A DNA stretch of 64,000 bases. Origin: Tilletiaria anomala UBC 951 (taxonomy: Eukaryota > Basidiomycota > Exobasidiomycetes > Georgefischeriales > Tilletiariaceae). Below, piece by piece: positions 17,709 to 30,298 of this stretch. Position numbers and translations under genes: made by a program. Below the pieces are notes generated by a model. That model searched no databases and was not told the origin of the DNA. It saw only the letters and a program-made list of their open reading frames with translations. The first letter of the stretch is position 1, and the number at the start of each line of letters is the position of its first letter. Location of the stretch: the NCBI RefSeq assembly GCF_000711695.1, contig NW_013547021.1:248001-312000 (forward strand), given 5' to 3'.

Positions 17709-20700
17709 ATGGACGAGTTCCCACCAGGTGGTGGGCCCTCGGGGGAACCTGACTATTCGACCTGGTCGATCGAGGATCGCTTAGCATCCAAGGTGAGATC
17801 ATAGCTCATGAATTGTCAAGAGCGCACGAATTGACCGCATCATCTACGACCGTATTCCTGAATAGGTCTGGAAAGCGCGATGTTCAGCTTACGAAACTCT
17901 AGCAACGAAGTTCAGCCGGACTTCTGATGAGTCCGATCCGGCCTTCAAGCCATACCTTCGCGATGCCGACAAGCTCAGGGCGATGGTCATTGACAGCAAC
18001 GCTGTCGCGCAGGAAAAAGGAGTTGAGGCAGCCTGCAAGTTCGTGGAATTCTCGGGGAAGGAAGGCGGACGAACACGAGCTACCGTATTGCCAGCCGTCG
18101 TGGACAAATGTCTTGGGTCAACGAGGGCGGGAACAAAGAGGAGTGCTCTCGAGCTGACCCTATTTTATGTGGAGATGGAGGACGTGATGGGAAGTGAGGG
18201 CATTGTTGTGAGTATTCAGAAATTGACTCATCATGAGAACGCCATGACTAACGCGCTGTACCGGTCTGTTCAGACGGACGTACTAGGCGGCTTGTCAAGT
18301 AAGCAGCCAAAGGTGGTCGCGGCGTGTGTGGTCGCACTCAAGGAGATGGTCAAGCTATTCGGGCCAAAGCAAGTGTCCGCCAAACTCATTCTCAAGCGTC
18401 TTCCCGACATATTTGCGCACTCTGACAAGACTGTCAGAGCCGAGGGAGCAGAGCTCGCGAAAGAACTTTATCGGTACATCGGCGCAGCAATCGACCCCAC
18501 CATCGATAAACTCAAAGATATCCAGGCAAAGGAGCTCAGAGCCAGCTTTGAGCAGCTTGGAAGCGATAAGGCGGTACCGTCACGGCATATCCTTTCAGAG
18601 AAAGCAGTAGCTGAGGCAGCAGCGGCGGCGGCGGCAGCCGCCGGGGTGGCACCAACCGACGCCCGCGCTGCAGAGGGTGACGCTGGGCCCGGCGTGGACG
18701 CTGGTGATGCGGGGCTCGACGCGTACGATTTGGCTGAAGCGATCGACCCTTTCAAAGCAAAAGAGTGGCCGAACGATTATGAAGACCTCATCGCATCAAA
18801 GAAATGGTCCGAACGCAGGGATGCGCTGCAAGGGGCGCAAGCAGCACTGAAGGCGTCTCCAAAGCTGAGCCCTGCACCAGCGGGACAATATGACGCCCTA
18901 GTCGATGTCTGCGCGGAGAAAATCAAGAAGGACTCCAACATCGCTGTTGCCTGCGAAGCCTGCGCAGTGCTAGAGCTGCTCGCCAAGGGTCTGCGCAACT
19001 GGTTCGGAGGACGATACAAAAGCAAAGTCCTGCCCCCACTCCTTGAGAAGCTCAAGGAAAAGAAGCAGAGTGTCATGGACGCTGTCAACAGTACGCTTGA
19101 TGCAGTCTTTCAGACTGTCACATTCTCTGATATTTTGGAGGATGTCATCGCCGGAACGACACACAAGAACCCAAACGTCAAGGCACAATCGATCCTCTTC
19201 TTGGCGCGAAGCTTACGCACGACCCGTACGCCACCTGCCAAAGCCGATGTCAAACCCATTGCCGAGGCACTTGTCCAGGCCTTGAGCGACGCGGCTGGCG
19301 AAGTCCGAGACGCAGGCGCGCAAGGCTTAGGGACTTTGATGAAACTGGTTGGCGAAAGACCCATGAACCAATTCATCGATCAATTGGACGATATCAAGAA
19401 GGCGAAGGTCAAGGAGGAGTTCGCCAATGCAACTGTCAAAGTCAAGATGGGTACTCCCTCGGGTACTGCACCTGCTTCGCGAGCTCCTGCAGCAGCTGCA
19501 AAGCCCGCGCCATCTCTAGCGCCAAGACAAGGGCGGACTTCAGACAAAGAAAACCTGCCGCCCACTTCCGAAAAAGGAGGTCAAGGAGCGATGCCTGCAT
19601 TTGGATCTGCTGCGCTGGGGCCAAAGGCACCGGTAGCGCGTCCCCCTGCCAAAAAGCCGACCACAGCACCGGCCAAGAAGCCTTTGGGTGGCTCGGGGCC
19701 GCCGAAGGTTGGAAAGCCCAGCGGTGCTGCTGCTTCGGCCACAGAGCCAGTCAAATTCCGCTTCACGCCAGAGGATGCTGAAGGCAAGGCAGCCGAACTC
19801 ATTCCATGCGAGATCTCCGGCCTCATCTCGAGCGCAAATTGGAAAGAAAGGCTGGAGGGAATGACTAACTTCAACACATGGCTAGGAGGCTCCGTATCAG
19901 ATATCGAAAGCGAATTGGTCGTTCGGACTCTTGGAAAGAAGCCTGGCTGGAAGGAGAGCAATTTCCAGGTTTTAAGCGAAGTCTACAAGGTCCTCCGACA
20001 GCTTGCCGATACTTGCCCCACTTTTGGTCGCGCCTCAGTCGCCCTCTCGGTCCAACCTTTGGTCGAGAAGCTGGGAGATATCAAGCTCAAGACAGCTGCA
20101 GGTGACACGATGCTCTTGTATGCGGAGAAGACTTCCTTTGGCTTTTTGCTCGCTCAAGCATTAACGCCTTTGGCAGGTCTAAAGGCGCCCAAGGCGATCG
20201 CAGACTCTCTCTCATGGGTCGACCAAGCCATCCTGGAATTCGGCTTTCAGGGCGTGGATGTGCGGAGCTTGGTGGATCACCTGGTCGACTGTCTCAAGTC
20301 AGCGAATGCTGCAGTGCGGTCCAATGCAACCAAAGTCTTCGGCACTGTCGCACGTTATGTCGGGCCTGCCCTGAACACGTTTATCGCGGACATCAACGCG
20401 CAGCTGAAAGCCAGCATTGAAGCCGAGATTGCGAAGGCAGGCAATAACCCTCCACCTGCTCCGACACGCTTCAGTGCAGAGCTGCAAGCAATGGTGTCCG
20501 CCAGCGCTAAAGCGGCCAGCGGTTCCGCAGCACCTGTTACGCATGACCCTCTGGAAGACCTCGTGCCCCGCCAGTCCCTCGAAAAACTTATCCCAGCATC
20601 GGCAATCGCTCAGCTCAACCATACCAACTGGAAGGAGCGAAAGGAAGGCTTGGAGCAAATACAGTCTATCTTGGAAGTCAACTCGCGACTCAAGCCTGAG

Positions 20701-23700
20701 ATGAACGAGTTAACCCAGGCACTCAAGCTTCGTTATGCTGATAGCAATATGCAGGTCAAGACCTTGGCGCTTGATGTCATCAGCCGAATAGCGACAGGCA
20801 TGGGCAAAGGGTTCGAGACTCACGCTCGGACTTTCGTGCCCCCTGTCACCGCAGTTCTTGCAGATGCGAAAGTGCCCATGCGTGCTGCTGCTTCTGCGGC
20901 CCTTACAGCCATGGCGGAGGCGTCGACTGTCGCGCCCATGATCCCGGGGTTTACCACCGTTCTCGAGAGCAAGTCAGCCAACCCTATGCTCAAACAGGAT
21001 CTCTTCACATGGCTGGCCACCTGGTTCGGAACGCATCCGCCCGAGAAGCCACTAGACTTGGCACCTCTTGCGCAACACGCCGTCTTTGCACTCGACGACA
21101 AGCTGGCTGCGGTCCGAAAGGCAGCGCAAGCCGCCCTACCATTCATCATGGCACGAGCTGGATACAAGTTCGTGATGGACCAGACAAATTCGCTCAAAGC
21201 CGCCTCCCGGAACTCAGTCATTCCGCTGATTGACGCAGCCAAGGCTCAGATGCCCGCCATGGCCGCCGGTCCCAAGGGCACTGCGCAGAGCGCAGAGGCA
21301 AAACAGCCACCAGCGAGCACACGAGCAACCAGTGTGGCTCAAAGTAAGGCCAGTGTGCGGGAAGATAACAACGATTCCGCTGCACCAGCTCCTGCAGCTA
21401 CAATTCCAAAGACCTCGACTCTCAAACCGGGTTTGAAAGCGCCTAGCGCCGTAGGCCGATCCTTGCGTGCTCCAACGACCGCACGACCAGTTTCTACGCT
21501 TCTCAGCAGCGACGATGGACCACACGGTATGAGCAAGTCACGCCTTGGAATGGGCAAACGTCCGACTTCCGCAGCGCAGTCTGGGAGCGGTCTTGCAAAA
21601 GACGGGACATCACCTATCATCACCGCTGACCTCAAATTTAAAGCGGCCCGGGAGAAGAAAGAGTCACGCGGCGTGCATTGGATCGGCCCAGACGCTACAG
21701 CGAAACCAGAGTTGGCAGACTTCCTTCGAGCTCAGTGCGAGCATCATTTCAGCAATGGCATCCTGGACGCCATGTTTTCCAAGGACCATAGCGCCGAAAG
21801 GGACTTTCTCGCTGCTCTCACGCTCCTTTCAGACTTTGTCGGCTCTCCTGGCTTTGCCTCACAAGAGTTTGACTTGTCCGCCGACGATGTTTCAGCAAGG
21901 CTGATTTCAAACGCCGACTTGCTCTTCAAGTACATCACGCTACGCCTTACAGACAACAATACTAGCATCTCGCTGAAGTGTCTGGATATCCTCGATCACC
22001 TTGTGGATGTCCTTCGCGAGCAACGGTATAACATGAGCGACTATGAGGCAAGCCTTCTGCTTCCCTGTGTCGTTGCCAAGGTGAGCACTCCATCTAGTTT
22101 ACTAAAGCAATGAGAGTATTGACTTGAGTAAACGTGCCTCAAAGTTTGGAGACCCAAAGATCGCATTCAGAGACCGAATCCGCGAGATCCTCCGTAAGCT
22201 CGGCTTCATTTTCCCGCCGAGCAAGCTGCTCTTCAGGTATCTGGAAGAGGGGCTGCAAGCGAAGAACATGCGTGTGCGCGTCGAATGCTTGGGAGAAGTG
22301 GGCTACATTTTCGCAAAGAATGGCTTGCATGTTTGCACGCCTGCGAAAGTACTTCCGCTGATTGCGAAGCAGATCGGCGACCGAGATGCGAACGTACGAC
22401 AAGCCGCTCTGGGAGCTCTCAGCGAGGCATACAAGATTGTCGGCGACGATGTCTATGGCTTGTGCGGCGATTTGCCAGGAAAAGAACGCTCCATGCTCGA
22501 AGAAAGGCTCAAGCGCGTGCCTACGACGAAGGGCTTGGCTACTGCAGCGTCAAAGGCAGCCACCCAATTGCCTGGCTCTCGGCTCGCTCGACCATCGCTT
22601 ATCATGGCGAGTGGCAGTGGTATTGGGCGGCCGAGACAGTCAACACTGCCAAAACCTGCACCTGCAGTATCGTCACTGGCCCCCAAGGCTCCCCAGAGTG
22701 CGTTGGCCTCGAATGACGCTCCAGCGGTCGAGCCTGTAGAGTCCGAAGATCTCTACGGAAGCGGACAGGAGGACGAAGAGGATGACATGCCAATCGAGCA
22801 GTGCATCAACGAGATCACTAGCACAGACGCAAAACGTGCTAGCTATGCTATGCAGCACGTTGAGCACTATATCAAGGAGACCGACCCTGTCATTTCTTCC
22901 TATGCGGACCAACTGATCATCGTTCTGGGCAAGGCGTTCCGCAAAGCCTTCGCTGCAGAAGGGGAGTCACCAGAATTGGAAAAACTTCGTCGCCATCTGC
23001 TGGTAACCTTAACAAGCTTTTTTGCCAACGACGAAAAATGGGACGGGAAACCTCTGGGAGCATTCGTCACTCAGTCAGCACTTGGACCACTCCTGACCGA
23101 GCTTCTGCAGTGGCTCATTGAGGCAACGCGCGCCGCGGATGAGGAGCCATTGAAAAAATACTCCAAGATTCTGAACGTTCTTGTTCTGCGGAGCTTCTCG
23201 ACCTGCGAGGTAAATGTTTTGTACGAGTGAGTATTTCTATTTGTCCACCAGTTCAACGTGTGCACTATCTGATCTAATTTCTTTCCATTGTACAGCACCT
23301 GCTTCTCGATGTTGGCCGAGGCGACGGAAGACTTCCGCGAATTGTCGCCTGCGCTGCTCAGCAAGCGTGCCAAGTTCGCGGATTTGATAATCAAATGTGT
23401 CTGGAAGATTACCAAGGCGCTTCCAGATTTCCTTCAGAACAATTTGGTCGATCCAAGCCGTCTGCTCTTGGCGCTCGAACGACTGTTCCAAGTGGTCCCG
23501 CCAAACGAGTGGAAGGCGCGCGCACGCGATGGGTTGCCAATCTCAGACCTGCCGCTGAAAACCCTCAAGATCATCCTCACGCACGTGCACACGGCCTTGG
23601 GCGAGGACGTGCTCAACCATCTCGACCTCATTTCCGAGCCCGAGAATAGCACTATTTACCCCTACCTCGTGCGCCTCGTCAATCGCGATGAGGAGGAAGA

Positions 23701-24614
23701 TCGCGATGATGCGTTGGTTGCAAATGTCGATGACAGCCCGAGGAGCCGTGCCAAAGGTCGTCGCACGCCTCCGACCCCTGCTTCACCTCAGCAAGCATCG
23801 AAGAGTACGCCCATGTCGCCAGCTTCCACCAGCATGGACGACGAGCCTGCGAATGCGGAGTTGTTGGCCATCTTCGGGCGCATTTCTCAGAAAGACCAGT
23901 CATCGCTTGCAATCAAGGACCTCTACGAATTCACCAAAAAATATCCGCACAAGTTTGCCAATGTTGAGAAAGCATTGCAAAACACGGGCCCGATCTTCCA
24001 GAGGTAAGTCAATTCGAGTAATTCGGAGTGACATACATAAAGAAAGCGACTTAGACGCAGATGTGGCATTTCAGATACATTAAGCGCGCGCTTGCAAGGC
24101 ATGCTGCTGAAGATGAAGAGGCTGGTCAAGTTGAAGCTGGTACGTGACATACGTATGATGGTCATCGTCGCTCCATCCAATGCTAATGCTCGCCACTTTT
24201 GCAGGAGCAGCCTCAAGTGGACTGGAATCTCCACGAATGTCCCGTCGTAATTCTACCCGGGATTCAGTGCGCACCAGTGTAGCGCTGCAAGACATGTACC
24301 TACCAGCGTCGCCGCGGCCGTCGCTTGGAAATGGCGGTATCGGCTTGGCGAGTCCCTGCCTCAGCTCGGCGCTGTCAGACGCGCCTGCATCGCCCTTGCA
24401 CAACGGCTCAGCAGCTAGCAACGGGCACGGACAACGAACGTCTGTGGCAGCCGATGAGCGACTCGCAGAGCTGCGAGCGCGCTTTGGGCGGCCAAGCCCA
24501 ATAGCACCGGCAGCTGCATACAGCGGCGATGGTGAACGGGTCCACTCGGAAGGCGCATCGAGCACCAATCCGGACGTAATCAGGAACAAGCTTGCAGCCA
24601 TGAGGGGCGAGTAA
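17709..24614 (+). CDS. XMAP215/Stu2/Alp14-family microtubule polymerase with five TOG domains
   Basis: Seven exons: 17709-17792, 17866-18207, 18274-22080, 22145-23226, 23296-24003, 24075-24139, 24205-24614; introns 64-73 nt; 2165 aa. TOG proteins bind tubulin dimers and speed plus-end growth, and act at spindle poles and kinetochores. By similarity and spacing: TOG1 about 20-250; TOG2 about 295-525 (IDPFKAKEWPNDYEDLIASKKW); a Lys/Pro/Ala-rich basic linker; TOG3 about 637-870; TOG4 about 900-1130; a second Ser/Pro linker; TOG5 about 1254-1550; then the helical C-terminal domain from about 1625 (MPIEQCINEI, typical of chTOG/Msps) and a Ser-rich tail. The 66-nt intron at 18208-18273 is stop-free and in frame, but its GTGAGT, GACTAAC and TTCAG mark it as an intron, and removing it restores EGIV-TDVLGGLSSKQPKVVAACV. 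Metazoan-like architecture, much larger than yeast Stu2 (about 890 aa). Confidence 0.94.
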
Positions 24615-25351
24615 GCCGCGAAGCTCATGCTGGTCTCTTATTCACCCTGCTCGCTCACTAGCGTGCCTACTTGCATGCTACCTACTTGCACTGGCATACA
24701 TGCCGGCAATAGTGTGGTATATCCTAGACTGTATCATACTCGTGTCAACTCTGTGTACGCGACTTTGGAGACATTCCGGAACTTGCATCGTTCAACACAT
24801 GCAAGGATGTGGCCACAAAGAACCTGGCGCCTGTAAGGTTGTGAAGGTCATCGGCACCTCACAAGACCTCCGGGTGTAAAGTAAGAGTTGACACTTGGAA
24901 TCATGCACACCTGATAACCCTCCTCTCGACGCGCTCGGTTTGTCCATGGTTGCACTGGCTCCAGCTGCCAAGAGATGGAGGCGCTGTGGTGCTTCCATAT
25001 TGTGATTTTCGGTGCAACACGTCCACAATTGCGCTCATCTGGATTGGACTTAAGCTTGGCTATGGCATGCGCCAGGTGGCGCATTTTAAAAGACGAGGCA
25101 ATAAGCGGGACACGCGGGCCATAAATGAGGCATAAGCCCATCTGCCAAGGTCATCACTCCGGGAACGCTGTTATAAGCGGATTTCTTCATTGAGCAGCAC
25201 AGCGACAGTTTCGCTCCTTCAAACAAGCACCGCATGTCCAGTCCTTGAGGCGGCGCGACGAAGGCAGTCAGAGGCTTGGTTAAGTGACTGTCCCAACGCG
25301 AGCACCAATAGGTCGCTCTCGTCGCTGCGACCGCTTCGGCGTTCATATCCT
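24615..25351. other. Spacer after the XMAP215 gene
   Basis: About 740 bp with no recognisable gene. A short direct repeat (CTACTTGCA, twice within 24667-24692) is present. The segment probably carries the 3' end of the XMAP215 transcript and the old promoter of the hydrolase pseudogene. Confidence 0.45.
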
Positions 25352-26215
25352 TGGCAATTTCCCATCCCTGGTACGGCACATTACCACTATCCATGATCAA
25401 GCGTGCAGCTGAGCCGTCGAAGGATGGTTCACGCAGATATGGCATTTACCCCAGAGGCAAGCAGGTCGACACTCCGCTTGGTCGCATCAACTTCGAAGTC
25501 ATTGGCGCGGCAGACAGCAAGAAGCGGCTGTTCGTTCATGGCATCTCGATTCTATCTGCAGCATGGTAGCTCCTTGTGCCCCGTCTAGTCGATACGACCC
25601 TGTTCACTTCGCAGACTGTTTACCTCTTGTCCGCGCTCAACTTGCCAGGCTGGGACAATTTGACCTCGTCAACATGTCCCTCGGCCGAAGGACCGCTATA
25701 ATGTTCGCTTACTGCTTCCCCGATGGGATCATGTGAATGCATCTCCTGTGTCCAGTTGAAGGAACGCCTAAGCGTGACTTCCCGTTCTCATCCGCTTCGC
25801 CATGAGCCAATATAACTCCTTGGAAACACCTGCCAGTCTTCGCCTCGCCGCCCTCATCCCGCGTAAGAGCATCGAAATTGCCAAGTGGCAGGTCGAGAAC
25901 CACCCTGAGTTCCTGCTCGCCTTCACGCGTAGCATGACCCAAGGGCCCACCTTCGATATGAAAGACACACTGCAGGCCACGGTGAATGTATCGCTGCCGT
26001 CTGGAGACAAGGATTCTACCGTCCCCATGGTTACCAAGGACTTTTGGGCAGCCTCAGAATTGACGTGATCGAAGGTGCGTCAGGTCGATCCAAAGAGAAG
26101 CTGTGACGTTCTGTACGTCACAGGGTTTCTCGCCCTATGTATTTGCAGGTGGAGGGCACTTCTTGGTTTTGACACACCCCGAGCAGACCGATAAATTTAT
26201 CATAGCTCATCTAAT
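25352..26215 (+). pseudogene. Decayed alpha/beta-hydrolase gene
   Basis: The start region reads KQVDTPLGRINFEVIG...KKRLFVHGIS, the first strands and oxyanion HG motif of an alpha/beta-hydrolase. Later pieces in other frames include SLRLAALIPRKSIEIAKWQVENHPEFLLAFTRSM, SLPSGDKDSTVPM (the acidic-residue strand), DVIEGAS-like residues and GGHFLVLTHPEQ near 26150, around the catalytic His. The nucleophile-elbow GxSxG block is not intact, and stops and frame changes separate the pieces without good splice sites. It lies tail to tail with the intact PhyH gene, whose stop is at 26329. The original substrate cannot be told. Confidence 0.65.
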
Positions 26216-26328
26216 GAAACAGATGAGAGCATCGGTTTGAAATCCATCGCTTGTTGGATTGGAATACGTGGCTCACACTTGGTTCGCGGTCAAACTTGTC
26301 CAAAGAATCACAGAATGTTGCAGCACTC

Positions 26329-27537
26329 TCACGCGATCTTTGCGCTGACACCCGCTTGCGATACTGTGGCACCGAATAGTTCGGTTTGCATACGGCTGTG
26401 CTGCGTTGCACCCGTCATTGGGCTTCCAAAGCCGTACCTTAGCGCGCCAAGGCTGTAATCCTTGCCTTCCTCCCGCTCGTGCATCGGAGGCCACTCCGCG
26501 CGTCGGTTGATGTAGTACTCTGCGAAACGGTCGCCACCGTCTGAAACTGCGTTGAACGTCGCGTAGATTGCTGCGCGCGGGTTCGAGGATGAGCTGATCG
26601 GTAGGAATGTAATTTGAAATCAATCAGCGATACATGCATTATTCAACCGCCAAAATCTGTGCGTCTACTTACTTTGGTCCACTACGGTGCGCAAGGTACG
26701 AGCCAAAGATTAGCACGTCGCCTGGCTTGAGGGGAACAAGGATCCACTCGTTTGCATCTTCCCAGTCTTTCGGGATACACTGACGGGGTAGTGCGTACGA
26801 GAAACTGTTCGTGAGCAGCTGATGATGCTTCTCGTTAGTCAGCGCTGCGACTCACGTTGTCGGATCCCACAGGGATATTCATCCTGTGGCTTCCAGGCAC
26901 AACTTCGAGGCACCCGTTCTCGAGTGTCGCCTTGTCCACGGCGATGTTAACGGTGAGGTGCTGTCAAGAACGTGGATATGAGCTTCAGGAAAAGCATTAA
27001 CAGTCGCTGCGCAAAGAGTTACCTTCAAAGCACCAGCATGCGTGTATGCTGGCGCATCTTGATGTGCATCAAAGCCGCCAGCCTTGGGGAGTTTGTAGTT
27101 AATTTTTTCCTTGAAAAGGATCATCTGCAAAAAGGTACCGGACGAAAATGACCCTGGCATTCAGCTGTTGATCTTGGCCTCGAAGAGTAGACCTCCGGAA
27201 TGAAATCGCGCACCTCTTCACCACTCAACTGCTTCAAGACGCCCATCAAACGATCACCCCGGAAGAGCGCATTGAAGCCTGGGTGAAAGGGGCTGTAGTT
27301 CTCCGTCCTGGTAAGCACCATGCGTCCATCGCTGATTTTTTCTTGGTACGGCATCCATTTGCCCTTGACGAGGGGCCAGTCGTGCACCTGCTGAGTCCAT
27401 TGCCTCAATGTTTGCACCGAAGAGGTGTCGGCTAGGAAGTCGCGGAGGATAAGAAATCCTTGCTGCTCGAAGGAGGTGATTTGCTCAGGCGAGAGCATGT
27501 ATGGCTCGTTGGAAATGGAGAGAGGAGCGTCTGACAT
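26329..27537 (-). CDS. PhyH (phytanoyl-CoA dioxygenase) family Fe(II)/2-oxoglutarate oxygenase
   Basis: Exons (minus) 27537-27214, 27124-27023, 26960-26856, 26818-26673, 26593-26329, with introns of 89, 62, 37 and 79 nt; 313 aa. The start MSDAPLSI was chosen because an upstream in-frame ATG (27663) adds 42 unlikely residues and lies close to the TATA box. Family features: MLSPEQITSFEQQGFLILRDFL at the N-terminus, KEKINYKLPKAGGF, the metal ligands in AHQDAPAY (HxD), HLTVNIAVD...ENGCLEVVPGSHR, LKPGDVLIFGSYLAHRSG with the distal His, and NPRAAIYATFN with the 2-oxoglutarate-binding Arg. The enzyme should hydroxylate a small molecule or lipid; the substrate is unknown. It is the only intact gene in a stretch with two pseudogenes. 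The 37-nt third intron is exceptionally short. Confidence 0.85.
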
Positions 27538-28385
27538 GGTGAATTGGCTGCGAGTCGGCTTCTGCAAGGCTGGAATGTTGCGTCGTGAACCTTTCACTTG
27601 TGCTTCTTGATGCCCTTTTGCCGGAGGGGAGAGAATATTCAGACGTTTTGTTCTTGCACTCACATCTGCCGAAAAACAGGGTCATACCAGCACGTTGCGT
27701 TGGTCTTTTATATCTTTGCGAAAGGACACGATACAGTCAACAGTATCGGAGACATCACGAGTAGATCCACAGCCGTCATACATGCATCTGACGAAATCTG
27801 CTCCTCATGAGACCCTATCTCAGATAGATCCAACCTCACTAGAGGAGAACCTGTCACCGTCACCAAGCCCTGCTGCGCGAGAGGAGGTCTCGTCAACAAG
27901 GGGGCAAGAGAATAGTTTGGGCGAGAGGAGCTCGGCCTTCTCTCCGAGGGCTGAGGGACAGATGACCGAGACGTGGGGTAACGCGGGAGTAGAATGTCAG
28001 TGAGCTTTACACATTTTGGCATGTTCCTGTTGAATCTTTCTGCGGTCTCGCCTTTATCTCCTATGAAACTGAATCCTATCTTCCTTTCCTCTATTTTACG
28101 CCTCGCAACGGGTTTGCGTCGTGCGACGGTTGTGCACTTTGCACTTGTGCTTTCCTTGGCCTTTTCTGCTAACAAATAAGTTATCCCCAGACAAATTGAA
28201 TAATGATCGAAGCCATCAAGTTCACAGCCTGCCGAGTACCGAACATGAGTCTTTCGGTCACGACCGTTCCTGCAAGTGCGTGCTGACATGTAAGAAGCGA
28301 ACTTATATTCCGAGTGACGGGTAATCAAGTCCCTTGAACCCCCGCGATACTTTCGCGATCAAGCTGATCTGACTGGCAACAAAGT
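27538..28385. other. PhyH promoter region and spacer
   Basis: About 850 bp. It carries the TATAAAA of the PhyH gene (27706-27712) and otherwise unremarkable sequence. The 206-codon antisense frame through 27708-28328 has no domain resemblance. Confidence 0.5.
27706..27712 (-). promoter_or_regulatory. TATA box of the PhyH-family gene
   Basis: Read on the minus strand, positions 27712-27706 are a perfect TATAAAA, about 170 nt upstream of the ATG at 27537. The spacing fits a regulated fungal promoter. Confidence 0.5.
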
Positions 28386-30234
28386 ATGGGCTCGAGCCCA
28401 TCCGCTACCTTCAATTCAGGGTTATCCTTTCCTAGGATCGAGTCACCTCGTGCTCAAAGAACCCATGCGGACAAGCACATCAATATAAGCTTCCACATGT
28501 TGCATGTGTCAAGGATTTCAAGCTGGAGGACGCTGGAAAAAGCCCTCTGCTGGCGAGTCCTCACCCTTCGAGCACCAGTCTTCCCTTACAATTCTCGAGA
28601 AGCGTCTCGCAGCTGGCAGCCCCGTTCAGCAAGATGCTGGCTGGAACCCGATGCTCGCCAGGAAATCAAGACTTTTATCTTCACGGCTGTCTTTTCTGGC
28701 TTGGCTTTGACGAGATATAGCTACATCGAAGGCGTCGGTGGCAGCTGCAATTTGATCCTCAAGCACAAGTAAGGCGGCGAATACCCTTTGGCCCTCACGA
28801 AGCGCGTGTCGCAGGCTTATTTTGTCGGCGTCATCATTGGTGAGAGCATTTCACAACTTTCTGATAGCGTGGTGCAAATCCAAACGCATTGTCTTTTCGT
28901 TCTATGCAGGCGCGCTGCTCTTCAGCCAAGTGATCCACTGTTTTCTGCGCCGAGTCGGCGTTTTTGGCGCGACCTCCATCCTCATAGTTTAGATCATCCT
29001 CTCAATAGCATCAAACGGCACGACTACCTTGGGTTTCCTCTTGATTCTGATCATCGGTTACGGCATCAGAAGCTATCGTGCTGGCGCCGAGTACTCTTTC
29101 TGTGGCACGGGCTTGAGGGAAGCTGCAGACGCAACACCCCCGTGATACGGTGACGTGACCTGCTCTTCGATCTCATTGGAGATGGAGCCATCGACTTCGG
29201 CTTCGTCGTCGCAGGAATCGTGTCGATCGTCATCCTCACTCCTTATGGCACCACTTCGTCCATAACCTTCGGCGAGATGCGTGAAAAGAATGGCGCATGA
29301 CGCATTTGCTTAGGGCTGGGAATGATGACCTCAATCTCCTTGCTCGGTCTGCAGCCCAAGGTGGTGTCCAGCACGGCATTCCGCAAGCATGCGCTCAAAA
29401 GCCATCCCACCCCTCGCATTATCCTCCTCATCCTTAAGCGGTACTGGCGTGCGATGCCTATCACCAGTTTGTGCTGGCTCCTCAATGACTGTGAGCATTC
29501 CTCATCTGCTTCTCCATTCTCTGCCTTGATGAAGCATCTGAAGCCTTCTCCTTTGATTTTTGCAGCATGAGCGTACCCGTTCGGCCTGAATTATTCCTTC
29601 ATCGTCGCCCGCATAGGCAAGGGCTCGGACAGCATGATCACCAGCATTGTCTATGGAAGCGTCATCAACTTTTCCCCACCCAGCGCTGTTGTAGGAACTT
29701 TATCGATGAACAAGATCGGTCGCAAGCGTACACAATTTTAGGTTTCTTCGTCCAAGCCATCATGGGCTTCATCATTGGAGGAGCTCTGCCTTAGATCCAA
29801 CCTGACTCGCCGCTTTTCATGCTTATGTACAGGTAAGTGTGGCATATGCTGGGGTTGTAATTGTGAGATTGAGACTGACACCAGCTATTTGAAACAGAAT
29901 CTTCCTTGCATTCAACGCGATTCTAGCCGCATACCCCACCGATGTGCAGGGCGAGCGAGTCAACTTTATCTTCGGCAGCCCGTTCAGCTCAGCGTCCTTT
30001 TACGTGCCACCGACCATGAGCAGGGACTCGCAACAGCAAGACATCGAGTTCCGCGATTACCTCGCTCAGCATGGATACAAGTCTATCTTTGGTGAAAACC
30101 CAGTGACACAGCATGAGGGGACCCACGAGGAATTGCAGGCCGAGAAGATGCGGAAGCAGGGGGAACGGACCGCAAGAGCTGCAAAGCTGCTTGGGCATCT
30201 TTGGTGTAAATATCTGAATCAAACATGGGCTTGA
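28386..30234 (+). pseudogene. Decayed MFS transporter, Git1-like (glycerophosphodiester/phosphate permease family)
   Basis: Ordered transporter pieces span the region: RVSQAYFVGVIIG (an early helix), GVFGATSIL...IASNGTTTLGFLLILIIGYGI, RAGAEYSFCGTGLREAAD (cf. the GGEYP...GTSATEAAD region of Git1-type carriers), SLLGLQPKVVSSTAFRKHALKSHPTP, LKRYWRAMPITSLCWLLND, YPFGLNYSFIVARIGKGSDSMI, NKIGRKRTQ...GFFVQAIMGFIIGGALP, then a cytoplasmic tail ending ALLGHLWC-like residues. In-frame stops occur inside conserved helices (for example after TSILIV and GALP), with several frame changes, so no full carrier can be made. Relatives move glycerophosphodiesters, phosphate or related organic anions with H+. It lies beside the PhyH gene and the hydrolase pseudogene. 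Confidence 0.72.
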
Positions 30235-30298
30235 GGTTGCAACAAGAAAGTTTACATGAGATTGCCGCATTCTAAATGCATCCACCATAGGCAATAGC

